Assembly: GCA_963791625.1 (NCBI GenBank)
Contig: CAWBTA010000006.1
Coordinates: 868,001-932,000 of the forward strand
DNA: 64,000 bases
Direction: 5' to 3'
DNA from: JANMCE01 sp963791625
GTDB lineage: Bacteria; Actinomycetota; Acidimicrobiia; Acidimicrobiales; Ilumatobacteraceae
Below are positions 25,524 to 38,854 of the stretch, piece after piece. Position 1 is the first letter of the stretch. Every line of letters begins with the position of its first letter. The notes under the pieces were generated by a model. It was not told the DNA's origin, searched no databases, and saw only the letters and a list, made by a program, of their open reading frames with translations. A program made the position numbers and the translations under genes.

Positions 25524-25557
25524 AGACGGTCCCGGGCTGGGGAGCCCGGGACCGTCT
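25524..25557 (-). terminator. strong hairpin downstream of the LPXTG protein gene
   Basis: A perfect 15-bp stem (25524-25538 with 25543-25557) and a four-base GGGG loop lie 19 bases past the stop of the surface-protein gene. There is no long T run; the stem alone is very stable. Confidence 0.7.
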
Positions 25558-25575
25558 ACTCAAGCAGCGAGTTGG

Positions 25576-28047
25576 TCAGACCGTTTTGCGATGCTGCGAG
25601 AGACGCACGGCCAAAAGGCCGATCAGCATCAGGCTGACTGCCATCCACAACTGTGACGTGGACCGGGAACCGGTGGCCGGCAACGGCGTAGGCACGACGT
25701 TGGGCAGAACCGTCGGCGCGAACACCGCCTGAGCCGGGTCAGCAGCGTTCACCACGGTGCCTGACGTGACGCCCTTGCCGGTGACGGTCGCTGCGGTGAG
25801 CAGCTGGTCCTTGGCCGCGTCAACGGTCGTGGTCGTCGACGACGCGCCGACCGCGAGGTCTCCGACCGTGATGGTCGGCGTGCCGGGAATGCCGGTGGTG
25901 ATAGCGACGCCGTTCAACGGTTCAAGCCCGCAGTTGGTGGCGGTGAATCGGTACACCACGTTGGTGCGGTCATTAGCCACGACGGCGGCGGCACCCGCGG
26001 TGTTGGCGTCCAGCCATTTGCCGTCCTTGTCCTGCACCTCAGTGAGCAGCTTGATGCATGGCACCGGAGGAGCCGTGACCTGGGCGAAGCCGACATCGAA
26101 TGAGAAATCGGTGGTACCCGCACGAAAACTCTGTCCGGCCGCGCCGAGGAGATTTCGCGTGGAGGGATCACCGTTGGAGTCGACTGCGCTGTCGCTTCCC
26201 TGGGCGGGTTTGGTGAGGTTCCAACCGCCGTATGGGCCGCCCGTTGCGAACGGACCCTCGGTCCAGTTGTTGGCGGCAACTCGCACCTGCACGGCAGCGC
26301 CGGCGTCGAGGGTAAGTACCCAGTTGCCGTTGGCGTCAGTAACCACCACTGCTCCTACGCCGGTCGCCGGATCGATTATGGGCACACCTGCGCCGTCGAG
26401 CACTTCGAGGGCAAGGCCTGGGATGTTTGCTTCGCCGGCGTCCTGGATGCCGTTGCCGTTGGCATCGGCCCACGCACGATTGCCGATGGTGGCCTGGCTC
26501 GCGAGGTTCTCGAGGTCACCCATGCCCGACATCTTGCCGAACGCATACGCATCCCAGTACGGCGTGGCCGACGACTTGTCGTACACGAGCAGGTCGGTGT
26601 CGGTGGAGGCTTTGCTGGAGTCGACCGTCTTTGGGGGCGCGGTTTCGTAACCACCGTCGCCGATACCGCGCCAGGTCAGTTGCTCTCGGCCGGCGTTGGT
26701 GCCGTCAGTGTTGTACTCGGTGAAGCCACCCGAATGGAAGTGCAAGGGGTCTGCGGTGGTGACCGCGACTCGGCCGGTCACCTGGTCGTTGGCCATACGA
26801 CCAAATGAAGGCGTGTCGACCTTGTCAATGGAGTACGACGTAAGTCGTGATGCGCTCGCCAGGTTGTTCGACCAGTGATCGACTCCATTGGAGGCAAGCT
26901 GCATCACCGGCGCGGAAACCCCGACGCCGAAGGCCTCGGTGGCCTGACGATAGATCGGGATGAACGTGACATTGAGACGGCCCTTCGCATCAACTTCGGC
27001 GGCGGACATCACGCCGAGGCCAGCGCCTTCGGCGAGGTCGGCCCCGCTCATGGGTGCGACCATTTCCTTCCAGACGCCGGCCGAGCTGTACGACGCAACG
27101 CCGAACGAAACGGTGGTCTGATTAGGTCCGATCTGGGTCCAGGTGACGATCGTGAGATCCCCGTAGTTGGACAGGCCGTATGGCCGCCAGTCAGCGGACG
27201 TCGCAAACGCGGGAAGGCTGTCGACCTTGGTGAGGGCACCTTCACTATCGACCGGGCCGGTGTAGATGTGGCCGTCATGGAGGTTGGTAGCCAGAATCGA
27301 CTTGGCGTCAGGCGACAGTTCGACGTCGCCGATGCCCATCATGAGCTGGTTGAGATTCACAACACTCGCGTACGGCGAGTACAACTCGCCGAACGTGCCG
27401 AGCGGAGTGGCGCAGGTGCCACCGTTGAAGTTGGCCGCGCTGCCGTCACCGGGGGAGTTGCCGCCCGGGCAGGTGGGCCCAGCAACCACGCCGTTGACCC
27501 ACTGCTTGTGGAGCACGTTGCCGGTGCGATCGGTGGTGGTGATACCGCCTGGTCCGAGCGCGCCCCCCTTGGCGAAGGCCCGGGTCTGCGGAGCCGTAAC
27601 GATTTCGACCGCGCCCGATGCCGCGACTGAGGCTGGTATGACCGCGAGGCCGCCGACCGAACCGGTCACGTCATCGTAGGAAACAATTTCGTCGGCGCCT
27701 TCGAGCTTGTTCACATCAGTGAGGCCGGTGACGCATCCGGCTGTTTCGGGCCCCGTCACATCCTTGCCGTTGCAGGCGCCGGAAACCGTGGCCTTCTTGT
27801 CCGGGGTGATTTTCACCGAGATGGCCTTTTGTGCCCGGGGTCCGACACCCGGACTGGTGAGGCTGGCGAACCCCATCGTGGACTCCTGGAGCCCCACGGC
27901 CAGTTCGAAATTGGACGTTGCCAGGTTGAGTCGACCGACCGTGCCGGCCGGTGCTGCACTCGCTGCCTGCTGGGTCAGCGGCAGGGCGAGAGCGGACAGA
28001 GCAAGCGCAACGAGCCCCGTTGCCAGCTTTGAGCGCGTATGAATCAT
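25576..28047 (-). CDS. LPXTG-anchored surface protein with SdrD B-like repeat domain
   Basis: An 823-residue exported protein. Residues 1-31 form a signal peptide (basic start, LVALALSALALPL, cleavage near ASAAP). A long extracellular region of unknown fold follows, with WD-like wording (DVELSPDAKSILATNLHDG). An SdrD B-like calcium-binding segment (GNRAWADANGNGIQDAGEANIPG) and a DUF11-like segment come next. The C-terminus has LPATG at 789-793, a hydrophobic helix and a basic tail, the sortase sorting signal. No sortase gene is in the window. Likely surface or adhesion role. Confidence 0.85.
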   Translation of the reverse strand: MIHTRSKLATGLVALALSALALPLTQQAASAAPAGTVGRLNLATSNFELAVGLQESTMGFASLTSPGVGPRAQKAISVKITPDKKATVSGACNGKDVTGPETAGCVTGLTDVNKLEGADEIVSYDDVTGSVGGLAVIPASVAASGAVEIVTAPQTRAFAKGGALGPGGITTTDRTGNVLHKQWVNGVVAGPTCPGGNSPGDGSAANFNGGTCATPLGTFGELYSPYASVVNLNQLMMGIGDVELSPDAKSILATNLHDGHIYTGPVDSEGALTKVDSLPAFATSADWRPYGLSNYGDLTIVTWTQIGPNQTTVSFGVASYSSAGVWKEMVAPMSGADLAEGAGLGVMSAAEVDAKGRLNVTFIPIYRQATEAFGVGVSAPVMQLASNGVDHWSNNLASASRLTSYSIDKVDTPSFGRMANDQVTGRVAVTTADPLHFHSGGFTEYNTDGTNAGREQLTWRGIGDGGYETAPPKTVDSSKASTDTDLLVYDKSSATPYWDAYAFGKMSGMGDLENLASQATIGNRAWADANGNGIQDAGEANIPGLALEVLDGAGVPIIDPATGVGAVVVTDANGNWVLTLDAGAAVQVRVAANNWTEGPFATGGPYGGWNLTKPAQGSDSAVDSNGDPSTRNLLGAAGQSFRAGTTDFSFDVGFAQVTAPPVPCIKLLTEVQDKDGKWLDANTAGAAAVVANDRTNVVYRFTATNCGLEPLNGVAITTGIPGTPTITVGDLAVGASSTTTTVDAAKDQLLTAATVTGKGVTSGTVVNAADPAQAVFAPTVLPNVVPTPLPATGSRSTSQLWMAVSLMLIGLLAVRLSQHRKTV

Positions 28048-28221
28048 GGGTGAATCTCCTCGGGTTGTGGATCAAAGCGCGATGCCAACCACTCCGTACC
28101 GCTGTCCTTCCGCCCGAGTCGCCCGTACGTCGTCGTCTTCGTGGGTACTTGTTAAGAGAGTATCAAGTCCGGTTGGTGTCCGATGGAACCAGACTCGAAA
28201 TCGTCATCTTTGTCCGCGCGG

Positions 28222-28227
28222 TAACGT
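28222..28227 (+). promoter_or_regulatory. leaderless-type -10 element of gpsA
   Basis: TAACGT ends six bases before ATG 28234. The rest of the 186-base divergent gap (28048-28233) shows no other clear signal. Confidence 0.5.
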
Positions 28228-28233
28228 CGATCT

Positions 28234-29229
28234 ATGAAAGTAACGGTTCTGGGAGGCGGTTCCTGGGGGACCACCGTAGCGTCACTGGTGAGCCACCACC
28301 ATGACACGGTCCTGTGGGCGCGAGACGCCAGCGTGGTGGACGAAATTAATGACCATCATCGAAGTAGCGGCTATTTGCCGGGCTTCACGTTGTGTGATCA
28401 GTTGCGGGCCACGTCAGTGCTGTCCGAAGCAGCGCGGCATGCCGAGCTGTTGATCGTGGGGGTCCCGTCACAGGGATTTCGCGCGGTCCTCGAGGTCGCC
28501 AAACCCGATGTTCGACCCTGGATTCCGGCCATAAGTCTTTCGAAGGGCCTGGAGGCCGGGTCGTTGCTACGCATGACCCAGGTGGTAAAAGAGGTGCTGC
28601 CGGGGCGCCCGGCAGCGGCGCTCACCGGACCCAACCTGGCTCGCGAAATCATGGCAGGGCAGGCGGCGGCCTCGGTGATCGCAACCGAGGACCTCGATGT
28701 TGCGGCCGCACTGCAGTCGGTCCTGCAAACGGGCCTGTTGCGGGTCTACACGAACCACGACGTGATCGGCTGCGAACTGGGTGGAGCCCTCAAGAATGTG
28801 ATCGCGATTGCAAGCGGTATGGCCCAGGGCCTCGGGGTAGGGGATAACACCCGCGCCGGGGTTATGACCCGGGGCCTCGCCGAGCTGACCCGCCTCGGAG
28901 TTGCGATGGGTGGCGAAGCGGCAACCTTTGCGGGCCTGACGGGCATGGGCGATCTGGTCGCCACCTGCATAAGTCCGAGCAGTCGCAATCGCCAGGTGGG
29001 CGAGCAGCTCGGCCGCGGGCGGGCTCTCCAGGACATCCTCAACGAGATGAACATGGTGGCAGAAGGTGTCAAAACGGCCGTCACCGTGCACGAGCTGGCC
29101 ATCCGCCATGGAGTGGCGATGCCCGTATGCGACACCATCCGGCGGGTGATTCTGGGGGAACTTGCCGCAGCTGACGCCTACCGGGGGTTGCGTCGGCAAT
29201 CGGCTGGCCACGAGGCCGACCCTGGCTAA
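28234..29229 (+). CDS. gpsA: NAD(P)-dependent glycerol-3-phosphate dehydrogenase
   Basis: A 331-residue cytosolic enzyme reducing dihydroxyacetone phosphate to sn-glycerol 3-phosphate for phospholipid synthesis. The Rossmann motif VLGGGSWGTTVA begins the protein; SLSKGLE, ALTGPNLAREI and the catalytic GALKNVIAIASGMAQGLG segment are all present. The C-terminal substrate region GLTGMGDLVATCISPSSRNRQVG is intact. Length is normal for the family. Confidence 0.95.
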   Translation: MKVTVLGGGSWGTTVASLVSHHHDTVLWARDASVVDEINDHHRSSGYLPGFTLCDQLRATSVLSEAARHAELLIVGVPSQGFRAVLEVAKPDVRPWIPAISLSKGLEAGSLLRMTQVVKEVLPGRPAAALTGPNLAREIMAGQAAASVIATEDLDVAAALQSVLQTGLLRVYTNHDVIGCELGGALKNVIAIASGMAQGLGVGDNTRAGVMTRGLAELTRLGVAMGGEAATFAGLTGMGDLVATCISPSSRNRQVGEQLGRGRALQDILNEMNMVAEGVKTAVTVHELAIRHGVAMPVCDTIRRVILGELAAADAYRGLRRQSAGHEADPG

Positions 29230-29233
29230 ATCG

Positions 29234-29261
29234 TTGACACATAGGGACATGTTGATATAGA
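29234..29261 (+). promoter_or_regulatory. sigma-70-type promoter of the methionine operon
   Basis: Consensus TTGACA (29234-29239) and TATAGA (29256-29261) with 16-base spacing. It is unusually AT-rich for this window and lies inside an inverted repeat. Confidence 0.7.
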
Positions 29262-29274
29262 CATATCTCTATGT
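29239..29274. promoter_or_regulatory. 14-bp inverted repeat operator
   Basis: Arms ACATAGGGACATGT (29239-29252) and ACATATCTCTATGT (29261-29274) match at 12 of 14 positions, separated by eight bases. The site covers the promoter spacer, the -10 and the start codon, as expected for repression by the ArsR-type protein it precedes. Confidence 0.65.
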
Positions 29275-30287
29275 TGCCGCTCGGGTTTGAAACGTTGCTC
29301 GACGCGCTGCGTGGTGTGGGCGAAACCACCCGCCTGCGGATCCTGGCGCTTTTGTCCGAGGCAGAGCTCACGGTCACCGATCTCACCGACATCCTGCGGC
29401 AGTCGCAACCGGTTGTTTCTCGCCACCTCAAGGTTCTGAGTGACGCCAGCGTGGTCGAGCGGTTCCGCGAGGGTTCGTGGGCGTTCTTTCGTCTTGCCTC
29501 GGGCGCACCAACCGCCGCACTGGTGCAGAGCCTCGTGCGGCACCTTGATCCCGCTGACCCGGTCGTCGCCCATGATCGTGAACGACTCATGGCCGTCCGC
29601 GCCGAGCGGGCCAGCCAGGCCCAGGAGTACTTCAGCCACTACGCCGAGGAATGGGATCACCTGCGGTCGCTCCACGTACCCGACGAGAAGGTCGAGCAGG
29701 CCATCGTCGAAATGGTTGGCTCTCGCGCCATCCCTGCTTTGCTCGATATCGGCACGGGCACCGGGCGGGTCCTCGAACTGCTCGGTCCGCAGGCCAACCG
29801 CGGCGTCGGTATCGACATGTCGCGCGAGATGCTCGCCATCGCCCGCACCAAGCTGGCCGCTGCCGGGCTGCAGCAGTGCGGCGTGCAGTTGGGTGACCTT
29901 TTCGACCTTCCGTTCCCGTCGAACTCGTTCGATGTCGTCGTGGTGCACCAGATTCTGCACCTGCTCGACGACGCCCCCGGTGCCATCACCGAGGCCGCCC
30001 GGGTGCTCAAACCAGGTGGCCGTCTGCTGGTGGTCGACTTTGCGCCGCACGCCATCGAAGCATTGCGTGATCAGCACGCCCACCGCCGTCTCGGGTTCGC
30101 CACCGACACCGTTTCGGACTGGATGTCCGCCGCCGGGCTTGACGTGACGACCGAGCGAACGATCACGCCCGACGCCGGCAGTGACCGCATCGCCGTCAGT
30201 CTGTGGCTCGCCCGTGATCCGCGTCTGGCCGCTACCCGTACACCGCTCACCTCCCGCAAACCGCAACTCCAAGGAGCTTCGCTATGA
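29271..30287 (+). CDS. ArsR-family regulator fused to a SAM-dependent methyltransferase
   Basis: A 338-residue two-domain protein. Residues 1-95 are an ArsR winged helix (GETTRLRILALLSEAELTVTDLTDILRQSQPVVSRHLKVL); residues about 110-320 are a class I methyltransferase with LLDIGTGTGRVLELL and the VLKPGGRLLVVDF element. Related ArsR proteins in proteobacteria (SahR group) sense S-adenosylhomocysteine and control the methionine cycle. It leads the metF-metH operon, so SAM or SAH sensing with autorepression at the inverted repeat is the natural proposal. Confidence 0.85.
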   Translation: MLPLGFETLLDALRGVGETTRLRILALLSEAELTVTDLTDILRQSQPVVSRHLKVLSDASVVERFREGSWAFFRLASGAPTAALVQSLVRHLDPADPVVAHDRERLMAVRAERASQAQEYFSHYAEEWDHLRSLHVPDEKVEQAIVEMVGSRAIPALLDIGTGTGRVLELLGPQANRGVGIDMSREMLAIARTKLAAAGLQQCGVQLGDLFDLPFPSNSFDVVVVHQILHLLDDAPGAITEAARVLKPGGRLLVVDFAPHAIEALRDQHAHRRLGFATDTVSDWMSAAGLDVTTERTITPDAGSDRIAVSLWLARDPRLAATRTPLTSRKPQLQGASL

Positions 30288-31188
30288 CCAGCGACCATCG
30301 TCTGAGCCGCATGCTGCTATCCGGAAGCGGGAAGATCAACGTCTCGTTCGAAGTGTTCCCACCCAAAAACGACGCCATGGCAACCGCACTCAACGAGACC
30401 GTCGATCGACTGAGTTCGCTTCAGCCATCTTTCGTTTCGGTAACGTGCGGAGCAGGTGGCTCCACCACCGCGCTCACGGCGTCGACGGTGGCGCAGATCA
30501 AGACCGACACCGGGGTTCCCGTCGCTGCTCACCTGACCTGCGCAACGATGTCTCGTGACGAGATCGACGCGACGGTCGCGGACTATCACGCGGCTGGCGT
30601 GCGCCACATCGTGGCGTTGCGGGGCGACTCGCAGGCGGGGATCGGTCAACCCTTCCAAGCCCATCCGCAGGGGTATCAAAGCACCCCCGAACTGGTCGCG
30701 GCTATCAAACGCATCTCGGATGCGGAGGTCTCGGTGTCCGCCTATCCCGAGCGTCATCCCGAAAGTCCATCGCTTCAGACCGACCTCGACATGTTGGCAG
30801 CCAAGGTCAACGCGGGGGCTGACCGAGCGCTCACCCAGTTCTTTTTCGACAACGACCTGTACTACCGCTACGTCGAGCAGGTGCGCGATCGCAGCATCGA
30901 CATCCCGATCGTGCCGGGCATCTTGCCCCTGCAGAACTTCGAGCAGGCCCGCACGTTTGCGCAGCGTTGTGGCGCGTCGATCCCGAACTGGTTGGCCGAC
31001 CGCTTCGATGGCTTGGACGATGACCTCGACACCCGTCAGAAAGTCGCAGTAGCGGTCGCGGTGGAGCAGGTGCTCGACCTTGTAGATCACGGCGTCACCG
31101 ACTTCCACTTCTTCACCATGAACCGCGCCGAGCTGGTGTACCCGATCTGTCACCTGCTCGGTCTGCGCCCAAGAGTTGAGGCCGCGGC

Positions 31189-31192
<4 letters not shown>
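30284..31192 (+). CDS. metF: methylenetetrahydrofolate reductase
   Basis: A 302-residue flavoenzyme reducing 5,10-methylene-THF to 5-methyl-THF for methionine synthesis. Family marks are FEVFPPKNDAM, SVTCGAGGST, HLTCATMSRDEI and DRALTQFFFDNDLYYRY. The ATG overlaps the regulator stop and the gene overlaps metH by four bases, giving a three-gene coupled operon. Confidence 0.95.
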
Positions 31193-34869
<3,677 letters not shown>

Positions 34870-34886
34870 ACCGCGAGTTGCACCAC

Positions 34887-34892
34887 TACGCT
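34887..34892 (+). promoter_or_regulatory. leaderless-type -10 element
   Basis: TACGCT ends seven bases before ATG 34900 of the crotonase gene. Confidence 0.45.
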
Positions 34893-34899
34893 CGCCTTC

Positions 34900-35757
34900 A
34901 TGCCTTCAGAGATTCTGTACGACGTCGCCGACCACGTCGCCACCATCACATTGAACCGGCCCGATCGGCTGAACGCCTTCACCCCCACGATGATGAAGGA
35001 GTTGCTGGTCGCGTTTGACGAAATCGACGCCGATGACGACGTGCGCGCCGTCATCATGACCGGCGCCGGACGGGCATTCTGCGCCGGTGCCGATCTTGCC
35101 GCTGGCGGCGAGACATTTGCCGATCGCGACGGTGCGCTGACAGGCCGCGTCCGACGCGATGGAGGCGGCATCGTCAGCCTTCGGATCTTTGATCTGAAGA
35201 AGCCGATCATCGCCGCCATCAACGGACCTGCGGTCGGTGTCGGGATCACCATGACGCTGCCGATGGACATCAGACTCGTGGCCGACAACGCCAAGATCGG
35301 CTTCGTGTTCGCTCGCCGCGGCATTGTGCCAGAAGCGTGCAGCAGTTGGTTCCTTCCGCGTCTCGTCGGCATCTCTCAGGCGATGGAATGGGTGGCGACC
35401 GGCCGCGTTTTCCTGTCGGACGAGGCGCTGACGCACGGACTGGTGCGCAGCGTTCACGCGCCGGATGATCTGCTTGCTGCGGCCCGGGCGCTCGCCACCG
35501 AGATCGTCGCCAACTCCTCGGCCGTCAGTGTGGCCCTGGCCCGACAGTTGATGTGGCGCATGCTCGGCGCCAGCCACCCGATGCAAGCCCATCAGGCTGA
35601 CAGCATTGCCATGGCCATGCGGGGCCGCAGCGCAGACGCCGCAGAGGGTGTTCAGGCATTCCTTGAGAAGCGTCCCGCTGTCTTCAGCGATCGGGTCTCC
35701 ACCGACCTTCCCGACGCCTTTCCGTCGTGGGTCGAACCTGCTTTTGACCCGAGCTAG
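34900..35757 (+). CDS. enoyl-CoA hydratase/isomerase family protein
   Basis: A 285-residue crotonase-fold enzyme. The oxyanion-hole segments are TGAGRAFCAGADLA and INGPAVGVGITMTLPMDIRLVA; the catalytic glutamate lies in RRGIVPEACSSW. It would act on an acyl-CoA substrate of unknown chain. It converges on the TetR gene, with the two stop codons overlapping in CTAG. Confidence 0.9.
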   Translation: MPSEILYDVADHVATITLNRPDRLNAFTPTMMKELLVAFDEIDADDDVRAVIMTGAGRAFCAGADLAAGGETFADRDGALTGRVRRDGGGIVSLRIFDLKKPIIAAINGPAVGVGITMTLPMDIRLVADNAKIGFVFARRGIVPEACSSWFLPRLVGISQAMEWVATGRVFLSDEALTHGLVRSVHAPDDLLAAARALATEIVANSSAVSVALARQLMWRMLGASHPMQAHQADSIAMAMRGRSADAAEGVQAFLEKRPAVFSDRVSTDLPDAFPSWVEPAFDPS

Positions 35758-36389
35758 AGCTTGCTGGGCGCGTTGATAAGCGTGCCGTGAAGCAGAGACA
35801 GAACCGCCTCAATGGCACGCTCCTGCTCCTCGTATTTGATGGACGCAGGATCCATCAGTCCGGTGACAAACGCGTGCAGGAAGTCAGCGACGTCGTCGGC
35901 TCGCTCGGGGTCGATCTCGCCGGTTGACACGCCGAGCGTGACGAGGCCGGGAATGAAATGGCGACGCACCTTTGGGTAGCGGTCCTGAAAGTCGATCTTG
36001 AGTTCGCTATACCGGGTGATGTCGATGCGCGCCGCATTCAGAAACTCGGCCAGTGACGGCTCCTTGCCGTTCAATTGTTGGAGCCCGCGAAAGAACGCCT
36101 CGGCCTGACCGATGAACGTGGGGAAGGGCTTGATGGCGTCGGCCAAGAACCGACCAACGGTGCGTTGCACGTGGTCAAACACCGCCCAGTACATCGCCGT
36201 TTTCGAATCGAAGTAGTGGTAGAGCGCGCCGGTCGTGATGCCGGCACGCTTGGCCACGTCTTTATTGGTGGTGACCCCATACCCCAGTTCGGCAAATGCG
36301 CACCGCGCGACCATCAAGATGCGTTCTTGTGTGTCGGCGGAGTTGGTCGCAGGTGGTCGACCGAGCCTTGGTTTGTTCTCTTCGTTCAC
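35754..36389 (-). CDS. TetR-family transcriptional regulator
   Basis: A 211-residue regulator. The N-terminal helix-turn-helix (GYGVTTNKDVAKRAGITTGALYHYFDSK) follows a basic proline-containing leader. GTG 36389 is chosen because a TACCAT hexamer on the minus strand ends six bases before it; the frame stays open upstream across the intergenic region. It is divergent from the molybdenum hydroxylase operon and convergent with the crotonase gene; either could be its target. Confidence 0.85.
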   Translation of the reverse strand: MNEENKPRLGRPPATNSADTQERILMVARCAFAELGYGVTTNKDVAKRAGITTGALYHYFDSKTAMYWAVFDHVQRTVGRFLADAIKPFPTFIGQAEAFFRGLQQLNGKEPSLAEFLNAARIDITRYSELKIDFQDRYPKVRRHFIPGLVTLGVSTGEIDPERADDVADFLHAFVTGLMDPASIKYEEQERAIEAVLSLLHGTLINAPSKL

Positions 36390-36395
36390 GCCTTC

Positions 36396-36401
36396 ATGGT
36401 A
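36396..36401 (-). promoter_or_regulatory. leaderless-type -10 element of the TetR gene
   Basis: TACCAT on the minus strand, six bases before GTG 36389. Confidence 0.4.
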
Positions 36402-36452
36402 AATGCTTGAGGAGACCGGGAAGGAGCCGAAGCGGCAGATAACTGACAACAC

Positions 36453-36481
36453 GGTTAGATAACCTGAAGTTGACCTGAAGT
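36453..36481. promoter_or_regulatory. operator-like repeats upstream of the molybdenum hydroxylase operon
   Basis: The palindrome GGTTA-GA-TAACC (36453-36464) overlaps a tandem pair of ACCTGAAGT (36462-36470 and 36473-36481, 11-base period). A TetR operator is plausible. Confidence 0.4.
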
Positions 36482-36535
36482 CTGCGACGGATCGGCTCGG
36501 GCGCTCCGCTGCGGCCTGCCAACAGCAGCTTCGTC

Positions 36536-36569
36536 TAACCTGCGGTCCAGGGTTTTGTCGACAAAGGGG
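36536..36569 (+). promoter_or_regulatory. promoter, palindrome and ribosome site of the molybdenum hydroxylase operon
   Basis: TAACCT (36536-36541) is a -10 candidate. A perfect 12-bp palindrome TTTGTCGACAAA (36554-36565) sits in the leader, and AAAGGGG just after it is the ribosome site for ATG 36574. Confidence 0.45.
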
Positions 36570-36573
36570 TCGT

Positions 36574-38854
36574 ATGTCCATCCTGCAACATGAGGTAGCA
36601 CCGGCCGACTACGTGCGGTCTGATGGTCACGGCAAGGTGACAGGGTCGGGGCAGTACACCGCCGATCTCAGTTTCACCGGTCAGGCCGTGGCGAAGTTCC
36701 GCTATGCAGACCACAGCCACGCCCGCGTCCTGCGCATCGACGTGTCCAAGGCCCGTGCTTTGCCCGGCGTCTATGCCGTCATCACGCACGACGACGTCCC
36801 TGAGGTGAAGTACGGAGGCATGGTGCAGGATCGCTACCTGTTCGCCAAAGACATCGTGCGCTTCGAAGGTGAGATCATTGCCGCCGTCGCGGCCATGAAC
36901 GACGAGATCGCCACGCTTGCGGTGTCGCTCATCGAGGTCGACTACGAGCCACTTCCTGCCATCAGCGATTTTGTCGCCTCGATGGACCCGAGTTCTGCGC
37001 TGATCCACGAGGACTGGGAGAGCGATGGTCGTGCCGATGAACTGGGGAGCAACCGCAACACGCTCGGCTACTCCACCATCGTGAAGGGTGATGCCGACGC
37101 GGCCATGGCAAAGGCCGATCACATCGTCACCGGCCGCTACACCACCGACCCGGTGCAGGGTGTGCCCATCGAGCCGAGGGCCGTCATCGCTCAGTGGCAG
37201 GGCAACAAGGTCACCGTCTGGACCTCAACCCAGGTGCCCTACGCGGCTCGCGCCGGTGTGGCTACCACGCTGCAGATTCCTCAGTCAGACGTTCGCGTGG
37301 TGGTGCCGTTGCTGGGCGGAGGATTTGGTGCGAAATGTGACTTCCATTTCGAGGGCCACATTGCCGCCCTGGCTCGTGCGGCCAAGCGCCCGGTCAAGTT
37401 GGTGTTCACCCGGCACGAAGAGTTCTTCGCCATCGGCCACCGACGCGAGGGCATGCTGATCGAGCTGGAAACCGGCGTGATGAACGACGGCACGCTCGTG
37501 GCCCGTCGCGCCCGTCTCGTGCTCGACAAGGGCGCCTATTGCGGTGAGGGCGGCTTCTTCGCTCAGATGGCCGCCATGCACGCGTGCGGCCCCTACGTGC
37601 TTGACACGGTAAACGTGCACTCGTTTCTCAACTACTCAAACAACCAGCCATCGTCCTCCATCCGGGCTCCAACGGCGCCGCAGGTGTGCTGGGCGCTTGA
37701 GCAGCACATGGACGCAATTGCGGAAAACCATCGGTATGGACCCGGTTGCGCTGCGCATGAAGACCCTCATCGAGGAGGGCGCAGAAGGCCCGACCCGCCA
37801 GGTGTTCGACTACATAGGCATGAAGGACAGCTTGGCCAAAGCGGTCGAGATGATTGGCTACGGCCAGGCCCTTGCTGATGATGAGGCCATCGGTATCGCG
37901 TGCGGCTGGTGGCCGTGTTTCGCGGTGGAGTCGGGCGCGTACTTCAAGCTCAACCACGACGGTACCGGCACCATCGTGACCGGTGCTCAGGAGAACGGCA
38001 CCGGCTCGGTCATGGCCATGCCGAAGTTCGTGGCCGAGGAACTGGGCATGGACCCGAACGACATTTCGATCCTCTACCAGGACACGGACGCCGCCCCGTG
38101 GGACATGGGTTCCAGCGGTTCGCAAACGACGTTCAACAGCGTTCGCGCCGTTCTGGCCGCCGCGGCCGAAGTGCGCGAGCAATTGCTCGACGCTGCCGCC
38201 GAAGCACTCGAAGCAGCTCGTGAAGATCTTGAGCTCGTCGGTGGTTCGGTCAGTGTGAAAGGCACGCCGTCGAAGGCGGTCACCATCGCCGAGTTGGCGG
38301 CGGCCGGAACGTTCCACGGAAAGGGTTCCGGCCCGCTACCCGAGTCACCCGCCGTGCAGGCCGAAGGCTGCGTTGGTCGGCTCGGAATGGAGTCGTTCCT
38401 CGCTCCGCAGGTGTTCACCCACGCGGTTCGGGTGAAGGTCGATCGCGACACCGGGGTTGTTCGCGTCATGCAGGTCGCGGCCGCCCATGACTCGGGCGCC
38501 GTGCTCAACCCGATTGGCGCCAACGGCCAGGTGTACGGCGGTGTGGTGATGGGTATCGGTCAGGCACTGTCCGAGGGCACGATCCTCGACAAGGACGGCA
38601 GACAGCGCAACCCTGGTCTGCTCGACTACAAGCTGGTCACCTGCTCGGACGCTCCACCCATCGATATCGAATGGGTCGGCCGCTTCACGCCCGATGCCGG
38701 CCCCCGTGGCTCGAAAGGCATCGGCGAACCACCAAGCGTTCCGACGGCTGGAGCGATTGCGAATGCGATCGCCAACGTGATCGGTTCGCCGGTGTGCTCG
38801 CTGCCCATGACGCCCGAGCGCGTCTGGGAAACCATCCAGGGCGGTGCCAAGTGA
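36574..38854 (+). CDS. xanthine dehydrogenase-family molybdopterin-binding subunit, interrupted by a +1 frameshift
   Basis: Large catalytic subunit of a molybdenum hydroxylase. First frame: Moco-binding RYTTDPVQGVPIEPRAV and LLGGGFGAKCD. Second frame: MDPVALRMKT, GSSGSQTTF and the active-site glutamate region GSKGIGEPPSVP. Removing one A from GAAAACC near 37725 restores about 759 residues. The loop that carries the copper-binding cysteine in true CO dehydrogenases (AYxCSFR) is absent, so this is another hydroxylase, of unknown substrate. It is coupled to the FAD subunit by GTGA. Confidence 0.88.

Noticed and set aside
29230..29270. Cobalamin or SAM riboswitch before the methionine operon
   Set aside because: Only about 40 bases separate the genes and they are filled by a promoter and operator; no room for an aptamer.
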